Part shown: positions 1-6,511 of the stretch, piece by piece
How the letters are laid out: each line of letters begins with the position of its first letter
How positions within the stretch are numbered: the stretch's first letter is position 1
Assembly (NCBI GenBank): GCA_902783905.1
Contig: CACZSP010000310.1
Location: forward strand, 1-14,629
DNA: 14,629 nt
Origin: an uncultured Ruminococcus sp.
Lineage (GTDB): Bacteria > Bacillota > Clostridia > Oscillospirales > CAG-272
Direction: 5' to 3'
Program-made: the position numbers and the translations under genes
Notes under the pieces: generated by a model
Told to the model about the DNA's origin: nothing
What the model saw: the letters and a program-made list of their open reading frames with translations, nothing else
Database searches by the model: none

Positions 1-57
1 AAAAATCAGAACGGCGGCCAAAACAAGCGCCAGATTCAAAAATACGGTTTTTTTCAT
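1..57 (-). CDS. N-terminus of an exported protein, partial (signal peptide only)
   Basis: Only the first 19 codons are inside the window. They read MKKTVFLNLALVLAAVLIF, a Lys-Lys n-region followed by an uninterrupted hydrophobic core, which is a typical Sec signal peptide or N-terminal anchor. The ATG is at 57-55. A purine-rich AGGGAG-like ribosome binding site lies just upstream on the minus strand, near 67-74, and a promoter fits at 92-120. The gene runs leftwards out of the window, so its function cannot be told. It is divergent from the yhaO-like gene. Confidence 0.7.
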   Translation of the reverse strand, partial: MKKTVFLNLALVLAAVLIF

Positions 58-91
58 GCAAAAGCCACTCCCTGTCGGTTACTTTGTTTAC

Positions 92-120
92 AGTATATCA
101 TACCGCGGAGAAAAAGTAAA
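92..120 (-). promoter_or_regulatory. Sigma-A type promoter for the leftward exported-protein gene
   Basis: Reading the minus strand, TTTACT (120-115), a 17-nt spacer and TATACT (97-92) are present, with TGA just before the -10 (extended -10). An overlapping alternative is TTGTCT (125-120), 17 nt, TATGAT (102-97). Transcription would start near 85, leaving a leader of about 28 nt before the ATG at 57. This was seen by eye only. Confidence 0.5.
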
Positions 121-183
121 GACAATTGTTTAATTTTTTATTCGACGCGGTACGGAAAAAAAGACAAATCGGCGAAAAACCGC

Positions 184-212
184 TTGACAAACCGGTCGCG
201 TGCGTGTAAAAT
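184..212 (+). promoter_or_regulatory. Sigma-A type promoter of the yhaO-yhaN operon
   Basis: TTGACA (184-189) is a perfect -35. A 17-nt spacer follows, then TAAAAT (207-212), which matches the -10 consensus at five of six positions. The predicted start is near 219, giving a leader of about 25 nt. AAGG at 229-232 serves as the ribosome binding site of the first gene. This is the only convincing + strand promoter seen before 8925. Confidence 0.7.
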
Positions 213-243
213 ATCGTTATAAATACATAAGGTAATACGATAA

Positions 244-1296
244 ATGAAAATAATCCACTGTGCCGACGTACATCTCGGGTCGGCGTTCGAAAGACTTCCC
301 GCCGAAAAGCGGGCGGAAAGGAAACGCGAGCTGCGCGCGACCTTTTCGTCGATGACAGAATACGCCCGGCGCGAAGGGGTACGCGCCGTCATGATCTGCG
401 GGGACCTTTTCGACGGAGACCGCCCTCCAATGAGCGACAAGGAATTCTTTTTCTCGGCCGTCAGAAGCTGCCCGAATACGGATTTTCTCTATCTGCGGGG
501 AAATCACGACCTTTCGTCTTCTTACGAGGAAGAACTTCCCAATCTGAAGACATTCGGCGGGGAATGGAAATATTACGAATACGAAAACGTCCGTATAGGA
601 GGCGCGGAGGCGGCGACGGATTTTTCGCCGCTGCCGGACTCCTTCCGCGCGGAACCGGGAATGATCAATATCGCCATGCTCCACGGTCAGCTGAAAGATT
701 CGGCGGATCCGGGATGCATCGACCGGCGCGCCTTCTGCGGCAGAGGGATCGACTACCTGGCTCTCGGACACGAACACGCCTTCCGTGAAGCGGAGCTTCC
801 CCCGTCAGGCGTCGCAGTTTATCCGGGCTGTCTTGAAGGCCGCGGCTACGACGAGCCGGGCGAGCACGGTTTCGTCCTTCTCGACGCCGCGGACGGAAAA
901 CTGACCTTTTCTTTCGTTCCTTTTGCAAAAAGGAAGATCAGATACTGCCAGGTCGACGTCGCCGGAGCCGCCGGCGCCGAAGAGATCATACGACGCGCTA
1001 CCGACAAGGCGGGAGTTTACCCGGACGACCTTATGCGGATCGAGCTTACGGGAGAAACCCTGCTCGACTGCCCGGATATCGCCGACGAGATCCGTACGCG
1101 CCTGTCTTCTTCCTTCTACGATCTGTCGGTAAAGGATGAGTCGAAGCGAAAAACCGATTATTCGGTATACGCGGACGATATCTCGATAAGAGGCGAGTTT
1201 TACAGACGCGTCATGTCTGACCCGCAGATCCGCGACGCGGACCGGGAGGAAGTCGTGCGCACCGGAATGCGTTTTCTTGACGGAAAGGACCTCTGA
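244..1296 (+). CDS. yhaO: YhaO/SbcD-like metallophosphoesterase (DNA exonuclease family)
   Basis: This 350-residue calcineurin-like metallophosphoesterase belongs to the Mre11/SbcD/YhaO group. All five metal-site motifs are visible: D8-x-H10 (ADVH), GD54LFD, GN87H88D, H147 (MLHGQ) and GH176EH178. Mre11/SbcD nucleases trim DNA ends with Mn2+ and are driven by a Rad50/SbcC-type ATPase. The next gene, three bases downstream, encodes exactly such a partner. The protein is shorter than E. coli SbcD-type enzymes and fits the YhaO subfamily better, with a variable C-terminal capping region (residues about 220-350). The start at 244 is supported by AAGG 11 nt upstream and the promoter at 184-212; no upstream in-frame alternative is needed. 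The nuclease role is inferred from family and context. The YhaO assignment, as opposed to SbcD, is likely but not certain. Confidence 0.9.
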   Translation: MKIIHCADVHLGSAFERLPAEKRAERKRELRATFSSMTEYARREGVRAVMICGDLFDGDRPPMSDKEFFFSAVRSCPNTDFLYLRGNHDLSSSYEEELPNLKTFGGEWKYYEYENVRIGGAEAATDFSPLPDSFRAEPGMINIAMLHGQLKDSADPGCIDRRAFCGRGIDYLALGHEHAFREAELPPSGVAVYPGCLEGRGYDEPGEHGFVLLDAADGKLTFSFVPFAKRKIRYCQVDVAGAAGAEEIIRRATDKAGVYPDDLMRIELTGETLLDCPDIADEIRTRLSSSFYDLSVKDESKRKTDYSVYADDISIRGEFYRRVMSDPQIRDADREEVVRTGMRFLDGKDL

Positions 1297-1299
1297 GCG

Positions 1300-3831
1300 A
1301 TGAAACTGATTTCCTGCCGCATAGAAAATTTCGGGAAATACGACTCGAAAGAGATCTTTTTTTCCGACGGAATCAACTGCTTTCTCGGAGACAACGGATC
1401 GGGAAAAAGTACGATAGCATCCTTCCTGCGGGCATGCTTTTACGGCCTCCCCACCGACAGAGTCGGCTCCGGCTTCAACGACAGAGCGCATTATTTTCCT
1501 TTTTCGGTTTCCAAAAACGCCGCCTTCGGGGGAAACGTCGTATTTGAAATGAAAGGGAACCGTTACAGGATAGAGAGACGTTTCGATCAGAAAAGCACGA
1601 CGAAGGACGAGCTGCACGTATACCGCAACGGAACCGAAACCGGCGAACTCGGCGAAGTTCCCGGAGAAGCGGTATTCAGAGTCGGCGAGAGTTCCTTCAA
1701 AAACACCGTTTTTTTCGACGCCGACGATCTGTCCGGGAAACTGTTTTCCGCGGGCACCGCTCCCGACATAAACGGAGCTCTCGGGGGCTCGTACTCCGAC
1801 AGGACCGGCGGTGTCGCGGTCAAAGACGCTCTCGACAGACTGGCGAAAAAAAGCGGTTCGCTTCAGGGGAGGACCAAATCGAAGACCGGTCTGATTCCCG
1901 CACTCGAAAAAGACGCCGCGAGGATCCGCGGAAATCTTTCCGCACTCGAGAAAAAAAGCGCGGAGATCGAAGGCCTTTACAAAAAGCGTTCCGAAATTTT
2001 CGCCGGAGTGAAAAAGGCCGAGGCTGAACTTGAAGACGCCGTTTCGCTGGCGCGTGCCGGAGAAAGCAAACGCACTCTGCAGTCGCTGTCCGCCGGCGCC
2101 GGGACGGCGAAAAAGAAATTATCCGGGCTTATAGAAAAATACCCCGGCGGACTTCCGTCGGAGGAAACGGCGGAAGAGCTTGAAACCCTGTCGCGGGACG
2201 CGTCTTTCGCGTCGAAAATACTCGGCGAATCCTCATTTCCGCCGCAAAAAGCCGAAAGGCTGTCGTTCCTTGAAGCGAAATACCCTCTCGGCGTTCCCGC
2301 GGAGGAAGAAACGCTTCGGATGTCTGCGCTCGAAGCGGCGTCGGCGAAACCCGAAAAGAGCGCCGAACTGATCGGACTGGAAACGAAATACGGTGAAAAA
2401 GACGTCACGGGTACGCTCGCCCGTGCCCGTGCGGAGCTGGAAACGGCGACCGAGCGCGGAGCGGCAGTCAGAGAACTGACCGAATCCCCGGACGGAAATT
2501 CACGGGGAGGAAAAGTCGTCGCCGCGGCGGCCGTTCTGCTCGCGGCTGCGGTTGCTGCGCTCGTCTGCGCCTTTATACCGGCGTTGTCCCTGTATAAAAC
2601 GCCGTGCTTTATCGCGGCCGGCTTCTTCGCCGTCTGCGCTTTGTCGCTGATCACGGCGCGGGTGATCTCCCGCTCGAGGGCGCGCGCCGAAAAACAGCGG
2701 CGCGTCGCCGAGCTGAGAAGCGAAAAAAAGCGTTCGGAGGAAAAGATCCGAGAACTGCTTGTCCCCTTCGGGTTTTATTCGGAGGTCGCCGCCGCCGACG
2801 TCGCCCTTTTCGGGCGTGAGGCGGAGAGGTTCGGTGAACTGAAGGAAGAATACGCAAAAAAACTCGCGGCCGCCGAAAAAAGCGGCGCGGAGCTGTCGGA
2901 TATAACGGCAAAATACCGTCTTTCCGAAACCGGAATCACGGGTGAAGTCATCAGAGCGGACGCACGCGAGATATCCTCTCTGCGATCCGACCGGGAGGAT
3001 GACGCCGCGAGAAGAAAGCGCGCGGCGGAAACTCTCGACGGATGCAAAAAGAAAATATCTGATATTTACGCCTCTCTTTGTCTGCCCTTCCCGGATATCG
3101 CCGCCGTCCCGGCTTCTGTCGCCCTGATGAGAGCCGACTCTGCGGAATTCGAAAGACTGTCCGGCGAAGCGGAACGCCTTGAAGAAAGCGCCCGTAAATT
3201 TGCCGGAGAACACCCCGAAGCTCTTGCGGAGCTGCCGGACGAACTGCCCGATCCGGAACCGCTGCGGGAACTCGCGGCCGCCGGCAGGCGCGAGCTCGGC
3301 GCCGTCGACGAATCGATAAGGCGCGCGGAGGAGGAATGTTCGGAGATCCCCGCCCTCCGCGAAGAGCTGTCGCGCGCCGAAGAGGATCTCGCCGCCGCGA
3401 AAAGGAAGAAAAAGATTCTCGATGCTGCGGAAGGAGCTCTCAGAGCCGCCGACAAAGCGCTGAAGGACAGGTATATCGCCCCTGTTCGCGACATTTTCAG
3501 AAAAAACGCGTCGGCAATCGCCGAAGCGCTGGGCTCAACTCTCGATATGGACGAAAACTACAGGATTCTTTTCGAGAGCGACGGCATGCTTCGCCAGGCC
3601 GAACATCTCAGCAAGGGACAGCAGGCGGTATGCGCGCTTTGCTTCCGCGTCGCCCTTGCCGACAACATTTACGGCGACGAAAAACCTTTCCTTATCTTCG
3701 ACGATCCCTTCGAAAGTCTTGACGAAACAAATATGAAAAACACGGCAAATCTGATCTCTCGGATCGCCTCCGATTATCAGATCCTTTATTTCTGCGCGCA
3801 TCCCAGCCGCGTCATAGGTGAGGTTAAATGA
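1300..3831 (+). CDS. yhaN: YhaN-like Rad50/SbcC-type AAA ATPase with central membrane hairpin
   Basis: This 843-residue SMC/Rad50-like ATPase is the expected partner of the YhaO-like nuclease. The N-terminal half-site has Walker A GDNGSGKST (30-38). The C-terminal half-site has the ABC signature HLSKGQQ (769-775), Walker B FLIFDD (797-802), the D-loop ESLDE and an H-loop histidine (FCAHPSR, H834). The middle is charged, Ala/Glu/Lys-rich coiled coil. It is interrupted at residues about 406-456 by two strongly hydrophobic segments, which would form a membrane hairpin where Rad50/SbcC carries its zinc hook; no CxxC hook is seen. I recall such hydrophobic segments in other YhaN-family (COG4717) members. 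AAAGGA (1284-1289) precedes the ATG, three bases after the yhaO stop. The next gene starts inside its stop codon (ATGA, 4-nt overlap), so translation is probably coupled. A DNA-repair role is inferred from family. Confidence 0.88.
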   Translation: MKLISCRIENFGKYDSKEIFFSDGINCFLGDNGSGKSTIASFLRACFYGLPTDRVGSGFNDRAHYFPFSVSKNAAFGGNVVFEMKGNRYRIERRFDQKSTTKDELHVYRNGTETGELGEVPGEAVFRVGESSFKNTVFFDADDLSGKLFSAGTAPDINGALGGSYSDRTGGVAVKDALDRLAKKSGSLQGRTKSKTGLIPALEKDAARIRGNLSALEKKSAEIEGLYKKRSEIFAGVKKAEAELEDAVSLARAGESKRTLQSLSAGAGTAKKKLSGLIEKYPGGLPSEETAEELETLSRDASFASKILGESSFPPQKAERLSFLEAKYPLGVPAEEETLRMSALEAASAKPEKSAELIGLETKYGEKDVTGTLARARAELETATERGAAVRELTESPDGNSRGGKVVAAAAVLLAAAVAALVCAFIPALSLYKTPCFIAAGFFAVCALSLITARVISRSRARAEKQRRVAELRSEKKRSEEKIRELLVPFGFYSEVAAADVALFGREAERFGELKEEYAKKLAAAEKSGAELSDITAKYRLSETGITGEVIRADAREISSLRSDREDDAARRKRAAETLDGCKKKISDIYASLCLPFPDIAAVPASVALMRADSAEFERLSGEAERLEESARKFAGEHPEALAELPDELPDPEPLRELAAAGRRELGAVDESIRRAEEECSEIPALREELSRAEEDLAAAKRKKKILDAAEGALRAADKALKDRYIAPVRDIFRKNASAIAEALGSTLDMDENYRILFESDGMLRQAEHLSKGQQAVCALCFRVALADNIYGDEKPFLIFDDPFESLDETNMKNTANLISRIASDYQILYFCAHPSRVIGEVK

Positions 3832-4289
3832 AATTCCTGATCGTATCCGACACCCACGGAAACCGCTCGTCCCTCGAAACGCTTCTGTCGTCGGAAAAAT
3901 TCGACGGTTTTCTCCATCTCGGCGACGGCGCCCGTGAAGCCGCGGAGGTATCCGGTCTTTTCCCGGGACTGATTTTTCTCGGGGTCACGGGAAACTGCGA
4001 TTTTGATACCGCCGGCCTCCCCGCCGAGCGGATCGCGAGCGTCGGCGGAGTCCCGTCGATTTTGTGCCACGGGCACAGGTACGGCGTCAAACTCGGCTAC
4101 GGCACGCTCATTTCCCACGCCCGCGCACTTGGCGTCCGGGCTGTCTTCTGCGGTCACACGCATATACCGGTTATCCGGGAATACCGGGGGATACTGCTCG
4201 TCAATCCCGGCTCCCTCGGGTTTTCGGGGAGCTACGCCGTCGCCGAAACTGAAGACGGAAAAATCAAAGCGGAATTATTCAGACTCTGA
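3828..4289 (+). CDS. YfcE/MJ0936-family metallophosphodiesterase
   Basis: This 153-residue protein is the size of a single-domain YfcE-type phosphodiesterase. The metal-binding motifs are complete: D8TH10, GD33G, GN56CD, C80-HGH83 and GH110TH112, followed by the family's NPGS motif (126-129). Characterised relatives hydrolyse phosphodiester model substrates with Mn2+ or Ni2+; the physiological substrate is usually unknown. Its ATG overlaps the yhaN stop (ATGA), so it is very probably co-translated with the YhaO/YhaN pair. That makes it a second metallophosphoesterase in the same cassette. A role in trimming or detoxifying nucleotide products of the nuclease is possible, but nothing in the sequence proves it. 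Confidence 0.9.
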   Translation: MKFLIVSDTHGNRSSLETLLSSEKFDGFLHLGDGAREAAEVSGLFPGLIFLGVTGNCDFDTAGLPAERIASVGGVPSILCHGHRYGVKLGYGTLISHARALGVRAVFCGHTHIPVIREYRGILLVNPGSLGFSGSYAVAETEDGKIKAELFRL

Positions 4290-4320
4290 TTTTACGAATA
4301 TATTTGAAAGGAATACGGAC

Positions 4321-5157
4321 ATGGACGAAAGATTTTCGACCGAATACCTGTTCGACGAAAACGAAAAGCCGCTGGACAGAATCGCCTTAGACGGAGGATT
4401 CTGCGCGATCTTCAGAAAGATCGCCTGCGTCGGGGACTCTCTCTCGTCGGGTGAATTCGAGACAAAAACTCCCGACGGAAAGACTCATTACAACGACTAT
4501 TTCGAGTACTCCTGGGGACAGTATATCGCGCGTATGTGCGGTTCGACGGTTTACAACTTTTCAAAGGGAGGCATGACCGCGGCGCAGTACTGTCAGAGTT
4601 TTGCCGCCGAAAAGGGCTTCTGGGATCCCTCTCTCGCCGCGCAGGCGTATATTATCGCTCTCGGCTGCAACGATTTCAACCACAACAGGTTCGCCGCGGG
4701 CGACGTGCGCGCCGATATCTGCCCCGACGACTGGCGCCGCAACGCAAACACCTTTGCAGGCTGGTACGGACAGATCGTCCAGCGCTACAAGGAGATTTCT
4801 CCCGACGCGAAATTCTTTTTCGTCACGATGGTCTCGAGCGGCAAGCCGGGGGCGAGCGGAATCGTCGACCGTCAGGCCGAAGTCGTCCGTGAAATGGCGG
4901 AATATTTCGACAATTCCTACGTCATAGATCTCGACCGCTACGGCGCGAAGTACGGCGACGAATTCCGGAAGCAGTTTTATCTTCACGGCCATCTTAATCC
5001 GGCCGGGTATATATACACTGCGAAGATCATCGCCTCGTATATCGACTATATCGTACGTCACAATATGAGGGATTTCAAGCGCGTCGGCTATATAAACACC
5101 CCGCTCTCCGACAGCGAAATGCTGAAAAAGTACGGCACCCTCGATTCGGATATCTGA
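4321..5157 (+). CDS. SGNH/GDSL-family hydrolase (esterase-like)
   Basis: This 278-residue cytoplasmic protein has no signal peptide. SGNH blocks are visible: block I GDS40LSSGE, block II NFSKGG (79-84) with its glycine, block III GCN117D, and a block V-like HGH224LNPAGY (222-230). Ser40 and His224 are the predicted catalytic pair. The aspartate usually three residues before the histidine is replaced by Leu221. Family members deacylate small esters or acetylated sugars, so substrate is open. I chose the start at 4321 because GAAAGGA (4306-4312) lies 8 nt upstream. The reading frame is open back to 4003, but that extension overlaps yfcE and looks non-coding. The flavin-reductase gene follows after 3 bp. 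Confidence 0.85.
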   Translation: MDERFSTEYLFDENEKPLDRIALDGGFCAIFRKIACVGDSLSSGEFETKTPDGKTHYNDYFEYSWGQYIARMCGSTVYNFSKGGMTAAQYCQSFAAEKGFWDPSLAAQAYIIALGCNDFNHNRFAAGDVRADICPDDWRRNANTFAGWYGQIVQRYKEISPDAKFFFVTMVSSGKPGASGIVDRQAEVVREMAEYFDNSYVIDLDRYGAKYGDEFRKQFYLHGHLNPAGYIYTAKIIASYIDYIVRHNMRDFKRVGYINTPLSDSEMLKKYGTLDSDI

Positions 5158-5160
5158 TCT

Positions 5161-5727
5161 ATGGGAAAGCAGGTATGGAAAGGCAGCGCGGTGTTCGGTC
5201 CTCTGCCGCCCGCGCTGGTAAGCTGCGGCGACGAAAAGGAAAAGAATATCCTGACTGTCGCGTGGACCGGTATCGTAAACTCCCATCCGCCAATGACTTA
5301 CATATCGGTGCGCCCCGAAAGATATTCATTCGGGATTATCAAACGCACCGGCGAGTTTGTCATTAATTTCCCGACGTCCGCACTTGCATCCGCCGCCGAC
5401 ACCTGCGGCGTCATCAGCGGAAGAGACGTGAACAAAGCGGAAAAATGCGGTCTGACCTACGAAAAATGCGAAAAGGTGTCGGCTCCCGCGATCGCCGAAT
5501 GCCCGCTGTCGCTTGAATGCCGCGTGACCGAAACGAAAGAGCTCGGATCCCACGTGATGTTCCTTGCCGAGATCGTCGCGGTAAGGGTCGACGAGCGGCT
5601 TATCGATTCAAAAGGCAAACTCAATCTTCAGCAGGCGGGGCTGATCAGTTACCAGCACGGAGAGTATTTCGCCACCGGCGGGAAACGCGGTGAGTTCGGC
5701 TTTTCGGTCAGAAAAAGGAGAAAATGA
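5161..5727 (+). CDS. Flavin reductase-like domain protein (FMN-binding)
   Basis: This 188-residue protein covers a whole flavin reductase-like (DIM6/NTAB, PF01613-type) split-barrel domain. Family-like stretches include NILTVAWTGIVNSHPPMTYIS (residues about 29-49), the TGEFVINFP segment (about 62-70), CGVISGRDVNK (about 79-89) and a late GSHVMFLAEIVAV (about 127-139). Such proteins bind FMN and either reduce free flavin or act as flavoproteins of unknown reaction. The ATG is 3 bp after the preceding stop. Only a weak CGGA (5147-5150) precedes it, so it may depend on coupling to the SGNH gene. A clear AAAGGAG near its own end serves the next gene, whose ATG overlaps its stop. Its place between two esterase genes is unexplained. 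Confidence 0.85.
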   Translation: MGKQVWKGSAVFGPLPPALVSCGDEKEKNILTVAWTGIVNSHPPMTYISVRPERYSFGIIKRTGEFVINFPTSALASAADTCGVISGRDVNKAEKCGLTYEKCEKVSAPAIAECPLSLECRVTETKELGSHVMFLAEIVAVRVDERLIDSKGKLNLQQAGLISYQHGEYFATGGKRGEFGFSVRKRRK

Positions 5728-6443
5728 CTTTGCAGACTGTCAATGAGATAGATTCCTTCCTGATGATAGGGCAGTCGAACATGGCGGGCAGAGGGGATAT
5801 AGGAAGCGTGGAGCCGATATCCGGCCCCGGGCTGTATATGCTCCGCAACTGCCGCTGGCAGCCGCTGTCCGAACCGATAAACCCCGACCGGGGCATTTTT
5901 TCGGGCAAATACCGCTCGGGGATTGGTCCCGGCGGGTCTTTTGCCCTTCTTTATCACAAAAAAACCGGCAGAGCGACGGGACTAATCCCCTGCGCCGACG
6001 GAGGGACCTCCCTCGACAGCTGGCAGAAGGGCGGTCCGCTTTACGAGAACGCCCTCTTTCAGACCCGTATGGCGATGAAAATATCGACGCTGCGCGGTAT
6101 AATCTGGCACCAGGGAGAGGCTGACGTGACTCACCCCGAGCTCGTCCGCAGCTACCCCGAACGGTTCGAAAGGATGATCCGAGATCTCTTTGCCGATCTC
6201 GGGACCGATCCCGTCCCCGTCGTCGCCGGAGAACTCGGGTATTATCTTCTCCGGCGGGGCGAAAAATACTCCTGCGTACCTCTTTTCAACGAAAACCTGC
6301 GGCACGTGGACCTGCCGCTTTACGGAGTGGCGTCGGCGGCCGGGCTGAACTGCCGGCCGGATATTCTTCATTTCGACGCTCCGTCGCAACGCATATTCGG
6401 AGCAAGATATTTTTCCGTCTTTTCACGGATCGCGAACATCTGA
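5724..6443 (+). CDS. Sialate O-acetylesterase-like (SASA/CE6-type) carbohydrate esterase
   Basis: This 239-residue SGNH-fold esterase is of the SASA type. Motifs in order are MIGQS18NMAGRG (nucleophile block), GPGGSFA (68-74), GGTSLDSW (93-100), WHQGEAD (128-134) and D213ILH216 (catalytic Asp/His). These enzymes remove acetyl groups from sialic acid or xylan-type sugars. No signal peptide is present, so it probably acts inside the cell on imported sugars. The ATG overlaps the flavin-reductase stop by 4 nt. The strong AAAGGAG (5714-5720) leaves only 3 nt to this ATG but 9 nt to an in-frame TTG at 5730, so the true start may be two codons later. The length is short for the family but all catalytic blocks are present. 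Confidence 0.87.
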   Translation: MTLQTVNEIDSFLMIGQSNMAGRGDIGSVEPISGPGLYMLRNCRWQPLSEPINPDRGIFSGKYRSGIGPGGSFALLYHKKTGRATGLIPCADGGTSLDSWQKGGPLYENALFQTRMAMKISTLRGIIWHQGEADVTHPELVRSYPERFERMIRDLFADLGTDPVPVVAGELGYYLLRRGEKYSCVPLFNENLRHVDLPLYGVASAAGLNCRPDILHFDAPSQRIFGARYFSVFSRIANI

Positions 6444-6445
6444 AA

Positions 6446-6467
6446 CCGCGCCCGCCCGAACGCGCGG
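6446..6467 (+). other. GC-rich hairpin in the gap before the LamG gene
   Basis: CCGCGC (6446-6451) and GCGCGG (6462-6467) can form a 6-bp stem with a 10-nt loop, right after the esterase stop codon. No T-tract follows, so it is not a standard terminator. The rest of this 68-bp gap holds no promoter that I can see, only AAGGAG (6500-6505) for the next gene. Confidence 0.3.
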
Positions 6468-6511
6468 CGCGGCGAACGCGATCCGAAAAACCGCATCCCA
6501 AGGAGTAACCC

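Noticed and set aside
805..1617. 270-codon minus-strand open frame opposite yhaO/yhaN
   Set aside because: It is antisense to two genes with complete family motifs. GC-rich DNA gives long antisense frames, and no family motif or ribosome binding site was seen.
2500..3213. 237-codon minus-strand open frame inside yhaN
   Set aside because: Arg/Gly/Phe-rich antisense shadow of the coiled-coil region.
4003..4320. N-terminal extension of the SGNH hydrolase
   Set aside because: The frame is open here only by chance opposite yfcE. The translation is Pro/Ser/Arg-rich, and a proper ribosome binding site precedes the ATG at 4321.
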